From contig CANGKZ010000003.1 in NCBI GenBank assembly GCA_947454705.1, positions 186,001 through 250,000 of the forward strand: a stretch of 64,000 nt of DNA. The letters are read 5' to 3'. This document shows positions 26,476 to 33,962 of the stretch, piece after piece. The number at the start of each line of letters is the position of its first letter. Position 1 is the first letter of the stretch. The notes beneath the pieces were generated by a model. The model saw nothing but the letters and a program-made list of their open reading frames with translations, had not been told where the DNA came from and searched no databases. The position numbers and the translations under genes were made by a program. Source of the stretch: Verrucomicrobiota bacterium. GTDB lineage: Bacteria; Verrucomicrobiota; Verrucomicrobiia; Limisphaerales; UBA9464.

Positions 26476-28623
26476 TCAGGCCGATCGGCCCGACTCTGGA
26501 GCGCCGCGCAGGAACGCACGCACGCGATCCCGCGCGGCCTCCACGAGGTCGCGGTCCCGGATCAAATCTCCGAAGCGAAGATCCGGAAGTCCGCTCTGCT
26601 GGCGTCCCACCAGTTCCCCCGGGCCGCGCAGTTTCAAATCCGCTTCCGCGAGCACGAATCCATCCTGCGTCGCGGCCATGATGCCGAGACGCTCCTTTGC
26701 ATCGTCAGTCGCCTGACCGGATACGAGAATGCAGTGCGACTCGTGGGCGCCGCGTCCAATGCGACCGCGCAACTGATGCAATTGCGCGAGACCGAATTGC
26801 TCGGCGTTCTCAATGATCATCAGGCTCGCGTTGGGGACGTCGACGCCGACTTCAATCACGCTGGTGGCCACCAGCACCTTGAGTTTGCCGAGGCGGAAGG
26901 CCTGCATCGTTTCCTCCTTCTGCGGCACCGGGAGCTGGCCGTGGAGCAATCCGACTCCGTGCGGCGCGAGGAGTTTGCGGATCGCCTCGTACTCGCAGGT
27001 GACGGCCTTGATCTCCTTGGCGTCCTTGGTCTCAACCAAAGGATCCTTGTCCGCGGCCACGATGCGCGGATAGACCACGTAGGCCTGACGCCCGGCCTCC
27101 AATTGTTTGCGGACAAACTCCCACACTTTGGGCAGGGCCTCGGCATCGCGGACGTGGGTGCGGATTTTTCCGCGTCCGGCGGGAAGCTCATCGAGCACGC
27201 TGACATCGAGGTCGCCGTACAGCGTGAGCCCGAGCGTCCGCGGAATCGGCGTGGCGGTCATCACCAGCAAATGCGGATACAGCGCGCCAGAGCGTCCCTT
27301 GCGCAGAAGCGTCTCGCGCTGGGCGACGCCGAACTTGTGTTGTTCGTCGATGATCACGAGCCCAAGCCGTTCGAGAGCCACACGATCCTCGAGCAACGCA
27401 TGGGTGCCGATCCACACGTGGGAGCCGCGGGAGATCAGCTCCTGAGATCCGGCATCCTCGCGCGTGCGACCTCCGCCCACGCGGAGCGAGGTGGCGATGC
27501 CGAGCGGGCCGAGCCAGTTGGAAATCGTTCGATGCAACTGCTCGGCGAGGATTTCGGTGGGCGCCATCACGGCGACATTCCATCCACTCTCCAGGGTCAT
27601 GAGCGCCGCCAGCGCAGCGACCACGGTCTTGCCGGATCCGACATCGCCCTGCAGCAGGCGTCGCATCGGAACGGGCCCGGCGAGATCCGCGCGGAGTTCC
27701 CGTAGCACGCGGACCTGCGCGCCGGTGAGTTTGAAAGAAAGCCCGGCGAGAAACGGTTTCATCAACCGGTTGTCCCCCGAGCACGCAGGGGATTGGGCTT
27801 CGCGTTCGAGCTTGAGGCGTCGCCGCTGGATCACCAATTGCAGTTCGATGAATTCATCGAGCGCGAGCCGTTGTCGCGCGCGCTCGGCGTCCTCGGGTTC
27901 CGCGGGAAAATGGAGACGACGGATGGCATCGGCCCGGTTGGGCAACGGCTGCAAAAGAAGCCCCGGCTGGCGACGATCGCGGTCTCCGGCGGCACGTGTG
28001 TAGAGCGACTCGACCTGCAACTCCGGATGCGGATCGGTCACCAGTCCGGCGAACTCCTCCACCGCGCGCCAAAGAATGGTGCGCAACGCGCGCTGCTGGA
28101 GTCCCTCGGTGAGCGGGTAGATGGGCACGACGCGATTGAGATGGATCGCCGTGTCCTCGCCGGGTTCGGCCTTTTCGGTTTCCGGATGATCCATGGCGCG
28201 GGGCCGGAGCGAATTGGGACGTCCGAACGCCATGCATTCATCGCCCACGGCGAAGAACCGCTCCATGAAGGGAAGATTCCACCAGCGGCAGTGGAGTCGT
28301 GCGGTGCCGTCGTCGAGCACGAGTTCGAAGACCGATCGACCGTTGCGAAACCGCTTCACGCCGGCGGCGACGACGCGTCCGAACACGGTCGAGGGCTGGC
28401 CCATTTCCAGTTCGCGAATCGTGCGGAAGCGGCGGCGATCCTCGTATCGACGCGGCGCGTGGAACAGAAGGTCGCGAACGGTGCGCAGGCCGAGTCGGTC
28501 GAGCAGATGCGCCCGCTCACTGCCCACGCCCCACACCGCGGTCACCGGGGAATCGAGGGAACGCACAACCGCGGCCGGTGCACGTGCGCCGGCCGTGGGT
28601 TCCGGAGATCCGGATCGCGGCAT
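26476..28623 (-). CDS. recG: ATP-dependent DNA helicase RecG
   Basis: 715 aa, close to the usual length. RecG reverses stalled replication forks and processes Holliday junctions. An N-terminal wedge/OB domain (RTIRELEMGQPSTVFGRV) is followed by helicase motifs: GDVGSGKT (Walker A), MAPTEILAEQ (Ia), DEQH (motif II, in IIDEQHKFGVAQR), TATPIPRTL (III), ATSVIEVGVDVPNA (V) and QLRGRIGRG (VI), and the C-terminal RecG segment ELVGRQQSGLPDLRF. The start has an extended Pro/Ala-rich leader of about 25 residues; a later start is possible. Confidence 0.96.
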   Translation of the reverse strand: MPRSGSPEPTAGARAPAAVVRSLDSPVTAVWGVGSERAHLLDRLGLRTVRDLLFHAPRRYEDRRRFRTIRELEMGQPSTVFGRVVAAGVKRFRNGRSVFELVLDDGTARLHCRWWNLPFMERFFAVGDECMAFGRPNSLRPRAMDHPETEKAEPGEDTAIHLNRVVPIYPLTEGLQQRALRTILWRAVEEFAGLVTDPHPELQVESLYTRAAGDRDRRQPGLLLQPLPNRADAIRRLHFPAEPEDAERARQRLALDEFIELQLVIQRRRLKLEREAQSPACSGDNRLMKPFLAGLSFKLTGAQVRVLRELRADLAGPVPMRRLLQGDVGSGKTVVAALAALMTLESGWNVAVMAPTEILAEQLHRTISNWLGPLGIATSLRVGGGRTREDAGSQELISRGSHVWIGTHALLEDRVALERLGLVIIDEQHKFGVAQRETLLRKGRSGALYPHLLVMTATPIPRTLGLTLYGDLDVSVLDELPAGRGKIRTHVRDAEALPKVWEFVRKQLEAGRQAYVVYPRIVAADKDPLVETKDAKEIKAVTCEYEAIRKLLAPHGVGLLHGQLPVPQKEETMQAFRLGKLKVLVATSVIEVGVDVPNASLMIIENAEQFGLAQLHQLRGRIGRGAHESHCILVSGQATDDAKERLGIMAATQDGFVLAEADLKLRGPGELVGRQQSGLPDLRFGDLIRDRDLVEAARDRVRAFLRGAPESGRSA

Positions 28624-28680
28624 GCGGCGAACCTGCCACGGGAGCGAATGGAGGCAATCCTGTGCGTGGGAGAAGAATGG

Positions 28681-28935
28681 GTTGAAGGGGAGAAAGCGAG
28701 GGGTTGAAACGTTGAAGAGTTGAAGGGGAGAACGGGTTGCTCACAGGTATGGAGTACCGCGTTTACGCGGCTCTGCTGTTGGATGGCGAAACAAGCGATG
28801 GGGTGGATTTTCAATCTCAGACCACTTCACATCCACCTCCCCGAACCGTCTGAAGACGGGACTCCAAACGAATGAGAAACCCCTCGAGGCAGCGTCGGAT
28901 TCCCCTTCAACCCTTCAACGTTTTAACCCTTCAAC
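28681..28935. repeat. composite REP-like repeat unit 1 (between recG and rnpB)
   Basis: The unit is bounded by GTTGAA-type heptamer runs: forward near 28681-28728 (GTTGAAACGTTGAAGAGTTG) and in the opposite sense at 28902-28935 (CTTCAACCCTTCAACG). Inside are two small palindromic modules in opposite orientation. Module A, 28742-28770 on the minus strand, reads CCGCG-TAAA-CGCGG-TACTCC. Module B, 28846-28874 on the plus strand, reads CCGTC-TGAA-GACGG-GACTCC. Both are followed by A(T/A)AC. A third copy lies in the unit on the other side of rnpB. The arrangement is that of REP/BIME-type extragenic palindromes. No protein gene is seen in 28624-28969. Confidence 0.75.
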
Positions 28936-28969
28936 TGCCGCAGCGCGGCTTCGGTCGCTGAAACGAAAT

Positions 28970-29383
28970 GGTCTTGGAAGAGCTGTAAGCCGAGTTCTGT
29001 TCGTCCCTTGCGGAACGCGGCGATCATTTGTCTCAGCAACCGATACCCGGGATCCGCCAGCTTTCGCCGGCACGGACGGGCCGTCCCAGATCCCCTATTT
29101 GGTCTTGCTCCCGATGAGGTTTTCCGTGCCCCGCAATTCGCATTGCGGGCGGTGGGCTCTTACCCCGCCTTTTCACCCTTACCCGCGACCTTGCGGCCGC
29201 GGGCGGTTTGTTTTCTGTGGCACTGTCTGTCGCAGCGGATTTTCACCCGCCACGCCTGCGGGCATGCCGGCGTACCCGGGCTCGCGCCCGGTGCTTCCGG
29301 TTTCCTCAGCATCGTGCCCTGTGGAGCTCGGACTTTCCTCCCGAAGCTTGCGCCCCGAGCGATCACCCGCTCTTCCAAGACCG
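28970..29383 (-). ncRNA. rnpB: RNase P RNA, bacterial class A
   Basis: Read on the minus strand, GGUCUUGGAAGAGC at the 5' end pairs exactly with GCUCUUCCAAGACC at the 3' end as helix P1. Universally conserved blocks follow in order: GGAGGAAAGUCCGAGCUCC (CR-I), ACAGUGCCACAGAAAAC (CR-II), CGGGAGCAAGACCAAAUAGG (CR-IV) and, near the 3' end, AGACAAAUGAUCGCC with ACAGAACUCGGCUUAC (CR-V). Length is about 414 nt. It is the catalytic RNA that matures the 5' ends of tRNAs. It lies between two REP-like units; the ends are set by P1 and could shift by a few bases. Confidence 0.96.
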
Positions 29384-29439
29384 CGCGTACCCTAGACCCC
29401 GGAATCAAAATGGGAAGCGGGAAGCCGGATGGGTTGGGG

Positions 29440-29611
29440 GACGGGTTGAAACGTTGAAGAGTTGAAGGGTTGAAGAGGAAGGGGCTGATAACTTCGCCTC
29501 GGAGGGTTGAATGCGACGCCCAACAGCTGAGCCGCGTAAACGCGGTACTCCATACGTGTGAACAAAGCGCTGTTCTCCTCTTCAACCCTTCAACTTTTTT
29601 AACCCTCCAAC
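29440..29611. repeat. composite REP-like repeat unit 2 (between rnpB and ggt)
   Basis: Same make-up as unit 1: forward GTTGAA heptamers at 29440-29475, a palindromic module C at 29532-29560 (CCGCG-TAAA-CGCGG-TACTCC), and CTTCAACCC runs at 29578-29611. Module C and its flanks (29519 to about 29598) are the reverse complement of 28711-28782 in unit 1 with only scattered differences, giving a long imperfect inverted repeat around rnpB. The unit stops about 57 bases before the ggt start codon. No gene is supported in 29384-29667. Confidence 0.75.
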
Positions 29612-29667
29612 CTCCGCCACCCACTGAACCCTCGCCAGCACACTCACAACGCGGTAGAGCTCGCGGC

Positions 29668-31419
29668 ATGAAGTTTTCTCGCGCTTCAAACTCGGGTCGA
29701 CCCAAACGACTCGCCAGCTGGCAGAAGTTGACCTGGATCGGTGCCCTGCTCGCCGGAGTCTCGGCGCCCGCGCGCGGCACGGAACGGCCCATCGGCGCGG
29801 AATTCTCCACGCGATCCGAAGTCATCGCCCAACACGGAATCGCCGCCACCAGCCAGCCGCTTGCCACGCAGGCCGCGCTGGAGGTGCTGCGTCAGGGCGG
29901 ATCGGCAGTCGACGCCGCCATCGCCGCGAACGCGTGCACGGGCCTGATGGAGCCCACCGGCAGCGGCGTGGGCGGGGATTTGTTCGCGATCGTGTGGGAT
30001 CCGAAGACGCACCGGCTCCACGGATTGAACGCGTGCGGACGCTCTCCGTACCGACTCACGCTGGAGGAGTTTCAAAAACGGAACCTCAAGACGATTCCTT
30101 CGTTCGGCCCGCTGCCAGTCACCGTTCCGGGCTGCGTCGACGGCTGGTTCGCGCTGCATTCCAAATTTGGGCGACAGCCGATGGCCTCAAATTTGTCCGC
30201 GGCGATCCGCTATGCCTCGAACGGCTTTCCACTGTCGCCGGTGATTGCATCGGACTGGGCCCGGAACGCCGCGTCACTGAAATCGTATCCGCGCTTCGCC
30301 GAAACCTACATGCCCGGCGGACGGGCGCCGCGCGCGGGTGAGGTGTTCCGAAATCCGGCGCTGGCACGCACGCTCACGCGCATTGCCACGGGTGGACGCG
30401 ACGCATTCTACCGCGGAGAAATCGCCACTGCGATCGCCACAGCGGTGCGCGATCAGGGCGGCTTCCTCGACGAGAAGGATCTCGCGGACCACACCTCGGA
30501 ATGGATCGATCCGGTGTCGGTGAATTACCGCGGATTCGATGTGTGGGAACTTCCCCCGCCCGGACAGGGCATCGCCGTGCTGCAGCAGTTGAACCTGCTC
30601 TCAGCCTACGACCTTCGCTCAATGGGCTTCGGAAGCCGCGACTACATGCACCATTTCGTCGAGACCAAGAAGCTGGTGTACGAGGATCGCGCCCGGCTCT
30701 ACGCGGATCCGGCCTTTTCGAAGGTGCCGGTGGAGGGATTGCTGTCGTCTGCATACGCAAAGCAACGCCGGGCTCTTGTCCGCCCCGACCGCGCCGCGCA
30801 GACGCAGCCGGTGGGTGCCCCACAATTGAAACAGGGGGACACCATTTATCTCACTGTGGCGGATGGCGACGGGATGATGGTGTCGCTGATCCAATCGAAT
30901 TATCGGGGCATGGGCAGCGGCGTGATTCCGGCCGAGTGCGGGTTTATTCTGCACGATCGCGGTGAGCTTTTCGATCTCACCCCGGGGCGTCCGAATTCGT
31001 ACGCGCCGCACAAGCGTCCGTTTCACACCATCATCCCGGCGTTTGTGACCCGGGACGGCGAACCCTTCATGAGCTTCGGCGTGATGGGCGGCGACATGCA
31101 GCCGCAGGGACACGTGCAGGTGCTGGTGAACCTGATCGATTTTGGAATGACGCTGCAGGAGGCCGGCGATGCGCCGCGGATGTATCACACGGGATCGAGC
31201 GAACCGACCGGCGAAACGATGACCGACGGCGGCGTGCTGAATCTGGAGAGTGGATTTTCGGGAACGGTGCAACGCGACCTGGCCAAGATGGGGCACAAAA
31301 TCCAGCGCACCTCGGTGGGTTCCTTCGGCGGCTATCAGGCCATCTTATGGGACCGCACCAACCGCGTGTACCACGGCGCCAGCGAATCCCGCAAAGACGG
31401 CCAGGCGGCGGGGTACTGA
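29668..31419 (+). CDS. ggt: gamma-glutamyltransferase family protein, exported
   Basis: 583 aa from the ATG at 29668; the frame is open further upstream but through repeat sequence. N-terminal hydrophobic leader (LTWIGALLAGVSAPARG). Ntn-hydrolase family that cleaves gamma-glutamyl bonds, e.g. of glutathione, after self-cleavage. Visible signatures: GGSAVDAAIAANACTG and GSGVGGDLFAIV near the N-terminus, and the self-cleavage nucleophile Thr392 in GDTIYLTVADGDG. The family's usual 'TTH' is TIY here, as in the YwrD-like branch, so substrate preference may differ from classical GGT. Probably periplasmic. Confidence 0.92.
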   Translation: MKFSRASNSGRPKRLASWQKLTWIGALLAGVSAPARGTERPIGAEFSTRSEVIAQHGIAATSQPLATQAALEVLRQGGSAVDAAIAANACTGLMEPTGSGVGGDLFAIVWDPKTHRLHGLNACGRSPYRLTLEEFQKRNLKTIPSFGPLPVTVPGCVDGWFALHSKFGRQPMASNLSAAIRYASNGFPLSPVIASDWARNAASLKSYPRFAETYMPGGRAPRAGEVFRNPALARTLTRIATGGRDAFYRGEIATAIATAVRDQGGFLDEKDLADHTSEWIDPVSVNYRGFDVWELPPPGQGIAVLQQLNLLSAYDLRSMGFGSRDYMHHFVETKKLVYEDRARLYADPAFSKVPVEGLLSSAYAKQRRALVRPDRAAQTQPVGAPQLKQGDTIYLTVADGDGMMVSLIQSNYRGMGSGVIPAECGFILHDRGELFDLTPGRPNSYAPHKRPFHTIIPAFVTRDGEPFMSFGVMGGDMQPQGHVQVLVNLIDFGMTLQEAGDAPRMYHTGSSEPTGETMTDGGVLNLESGFSGTVQRDLAKMGHKIQRTSVGSFGGYQAILWDRTNRVYHGASESRKDGQAAGY

Positions 31420-31456
31420 ACCTCGGGAGGGACTTGAAACCCCAGATGCAATTTAG

Positions 31457-31564
31457 AACCGCAGATGCACGCAGATAAACGCAGATGAAATACCGAACTC
31501 GCAGCGATCGCGGGGTTTATTCATGGCGTTCAAATCTGCGTCCATCCGCGTTTATCTGCGGTTT
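31457..31564. repeat. CAGAT-type palindromic element, copy 1
   Basis: Left arm 31457-31489 has CAGAT three times at 10-base spacing (CGCAGATGCACGCAGATAAA). Right arm 31529-31564 is its inverted counterpart (ATCCGCGTTTATCTGCGGTT). The arms enclose about 40 unrelated bases. Copy 2 is at 33792-33936. It lies between ggt and the DCC-family gene. Confidence 0.8.
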
Positions 31565-31645
31565 CAACTCGGGATCTTGGCGTTCTTCGATGGGGTTGCG
31601 GAGGGAGCAGGTTGCGGCGAGGTTCAGGGCACGGTTTGACGACCG

Positions 31646-32065
31646 ATGAGCAACGTCATGATTCCCACTCCCGATCCTTTGGTCCTGTACGACGGGCACT
31701 GCAATTTGTGCGCGAGTTCAGTCCAGTTCGTGATCCGGCGCGATCGCGCGGGAATCTTCCGCTTTGCCTCGATTCAATCAGAGCTTGGACGCACGGTGTA
31801 TCAACAGCACGGATTGGATCCCGACACGCTGGCGAGTTTCATGGTGATCAGCGAGGGCCGCGCCTTCATCCGGAGCGATGCCACCTTGGAGGTGCTGAGG
31901 CGCTGCGGCGGATTCTGGGCGTGTGTGGCGTGGCTGCGGTGGATCCCGAGGTTCGTGCGCGATCCGGTGTACAATCTCGTGGCGCGGAATCGCTATCGCT
32001 GGTTCGGACGTACGGAAACCTGCCTGGTGCCGACGCCAGAAATCCGCGCCCGGTTTATTGCCTGA
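31646..32065 (+). CDS. DCC-family (DUF393) thiol-disulfide oxidoreductase-like protein
   Basis: 139 aa. The defining motif D-G-x-C-x-x-C appears as YDGHCNLC near residue 17, followed by a typical body (VQFVIRRDR, FRFASIQSE) and YRWFGRTETC near the end. DCC proteins resemble thioredoxin-fold redox proteins; cellular role and substrates are largely unknown. The start at 31646 (MSNVMIP) lacks a strong ribosome-binding site, and the ATG at 31658 is an alternative. The downstream neighbour is on the opposite strand. Confidence 0.88.
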   Translation: MSNVMIPTPDPLVLYDGHCNLCASSVQFVIRRDRAGIFRFASIQSELGRTVYQQHGLDPDTLASFMVISEGRAFIRSDATLEVLRRCGGFWACVAWLRWIPRFVRDPVYNLVARNRYRWFGRTETCLVPTPEIRARFIA

Positions 32066-32113
32066 GCGCGGATTTCAAAAGCGGTGAGACCGGAGGCCTT
32101 TCTCCGGCGCGAC

Positions 32114-33688
32114 TCAGGGCGTGACGTCCGTGACGCGGAAGAATCCGGCGTTGGAGGACTTGGGAAGCTCCACGGAATTGAGTCCTGCCACCGCAGTGAC
32201 CGGGGTTCCAACTGCGGTCCAGACGGTCAGGTTGGCAGAGGATTCCACCTGGTAGCGGCGACCGGCGACTCCGGTGAACTTCAGCGTCGCCGCCGTGGTG
32301 CCGTTGACGATGGAGGCCACGATCGGACGCGCGATCACGGGTCCGAGATCCGCGAACATGAGGCGGTCCACGGAGGCGTCGGTCCCGGTGGCCGGATCAT
32401 TTTCGGTCCACACGATGTCCATTTTCTCCGCCGAACCGAAGGCTCCGATCCGGTTCCGAATCGACGGAGCGCGGCCGATGGTTCCCGGAGTGGAGACACG
32501 CACCACGTTCTGGAATCCGTCGGCCGAGGAGGCGGCATAGACCGCTCGGTAGTTGACCGCGGATCCGGTGTATTCGGCATCGTCCCAGCCCACGAGCACG
32601 GTGTCGGATTCGAAGACTCCGATGGCGATGTTCACCGCGTTGTTGGTGGCGGGGGAGAGGAGGATCGGATCCGAGAAGACGGATCCGCTGCGGGGAAGCT
32701 TCTGATAAATCACGCGCCCGGCGGCGAGCCGGCCTGGATGCTGGACGTGGATGGTGTGGAGGTTTCCGGCGGAATCGACGGAAAGGGCGGGATAGGAAAA
32801 CCAACTGATGCTGGCATCGCCGAAGATTTTCGGGGCGAGCCATTTGGTGCCATCGAACACCGACAGTTGCGGCACGTTGTAGTGAACCGTGTTGGTGACG
32901 GTGCCGGAGACGATGTTGGTTTTGTAGTATCTCGAATACGCGATGAAGACGGATCCCGACGGCCCGGTGGTCAGCGCGGGATACCAGGCTCCGAAACCCA
33001 CCTGATCAAAATTTGCGGGGACCTGGCTGATATCGGTTTCGGCCGACCAGGTGACTCCGCCATCCTTCGAGGTGCGGTACCCCACGTTGTACGGGTACTG
33101 ACCATTTTCGATACTCCGCATGTAGGCCATGTGGAGGGTTCCGGTGGCGTCCACATCCATGACCACCCCCGAGGCCGCAAAGGTGGAGCTGGAGGGAAAC
33201 ACCCGGCCGAGTTCCGAATCCTTGTTCAACGCCAGCCAGTCGGTGCCGTTGGCCGACCGATTGACGAAGGCCTGGTTGTTGTAGGTGGTGCCGAGGACGT
33301 AGCCGCCGGAGGGGAGGCGAAGGAGGCAGTCGGGCCGGGCGACGTAGTTGAACTGATCGGTCCGCTGGTAGGTCCAGTGCGCCCCGGCATCCTTGGAGCG
33401 GGCGAGATAAACAAAGTTGGGGCTGGTGACGCCCCCAATGGGACGATTCCGGGCGTAGGCCACGGTAAGGCTGCCATCGGCCTCGCGAACGATCTCGCTG
33501 CCGGTGGAGTACACCGAAACGCCGCCGGCGACGGCCGATGGGAAATCGGAGTCCACGGTATAGCGCTGGATTTGCGCCATCGCCGATCCGGTGGCGAACA
33601 GGGCGGCCACCATTGCCAGCGCCTGACGGACCACCCCGGAAGTCCACGCAGTTCCCGCCCGGGGGGAGGAACTCAGTTTCATCAACAT
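32114..33688 (-). CDS. exported sialidase-like (BNR/Asp-box) propeller protein with FYR-type tail
   Basis: 524 aa from the ATG at 33688, which has AGGGTGAGG about 4 bases upstream on the coding strand; the frame continues upstream without support. Signal peptide ends near ATGSAMAQ. Asp-box-like repeats SKDAGAHW and SKDGGVTW mark a six-bladed sialidase-type propeller. The catalytic Arg triad and Tyr/Glu of true sialidases were not identified, so glycosidase activity is uncertain. The C-terminus (YQVESSANLTVW ... GFFRVTDVTP) is the shared tail. Confidence 0.82.
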   Translation of the reverse strand: MLMKLSSSPRAGTAWTSGVVRQALAMVAALFATGSAMAQIQRYTVDSDFPSAVAGGVSVYSTGSEIVREADGSLTVAYARNRPIGGVTSPNFVYLARSKDAGAHWTYQRTDQFNYVARPDCLLRLPSGGYVLGTTYNNQAFVNRSANGTDWLALNKDSELGRVFPSSSTFAASGVVMDVDATGTLHMAYMRSIENGQYPYNVGYRTSKDGGVTWSAETDISQVPANFDQVGFGAWYPALTTGPSGSVFIAYSRYYKTNIVSGTVTNTVHYNVPQLSVFDGTKWLAPKIFGDASISWFSYPALSVDSAGNLHTIHVQHPGRLAAGRVIYQKLPRSGSVFSDPILLSPATNNAVNIAIGVFESDTVLVGWDDAEYTGSAVNYRAVYAASSADGFQNVVRVSTPGTIGRAPSIRNRIGAFGSAEKMDIVWTENDPATGTDASVDRLMFADLGPVIARPIVASIVNGTTAATLKFTGVAGRRYQVESSANLTVWTAVGTPVTAVAGLNSVELPKSSNAGFFRVTDVTP

Positions 33689-33791
33689 AGGCCTCACCCT
33701 AAGCAAGAAGTTCGCCTTTTCCAGTTTTGACATCGCGATTGCGAGATCCGCCCGGAAACGGTCGGGGGTTGAACCGTGAAAACGGGAGCTG

Positions 33792-33936
33792 AAACCACAG
33801 ATGGACACAGATTCACACAGATCCGGGGAAGCCAGCGACTCGACACGAGCCGCCTGTTTTCACCTTCTGGTGATTTATCAATCGTTCTGTTCCGGGCGTT
33901 TTAATCTGTGTCGATCCGTGTCCATCTGTGGTTGAA
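33792..33936. repeat. CAGAT-type palindromic element, copy 2
   Basis: Left arm 33792-33822 reads CCACAGATGGACACAGATTC and continues with another ACACAGAT; right arm 33903-33936 is its inverted match (GTGTCCATCTGTGGTTGAAC). CAGAT recurs each 10 bases. It differs from copy 1 mainly by A/G changes (CGCAGAT to CACAGAT). It fills most of the space between alaS and the propeller gene; no gene is seen in 33689-33962. Confidence 0.8.
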
Positions 33937-33962
33937 CACCTCTTCGTCCGGATCGTTTGGGT

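Noticed and set aside
28989-29457. Possible 149-codon protein gene across rnpB
   Set aside because: The region is fully explained by RNase P RNA with a perfect P1 helix and conserved blocks.
29470-29667. Upstream extension of gamma-glutamyltransferase by 66 codons
   Set aside because: It would be coded by repeat-unit sequence and would bury the signal peptide; the ATG at 29668 fits better.
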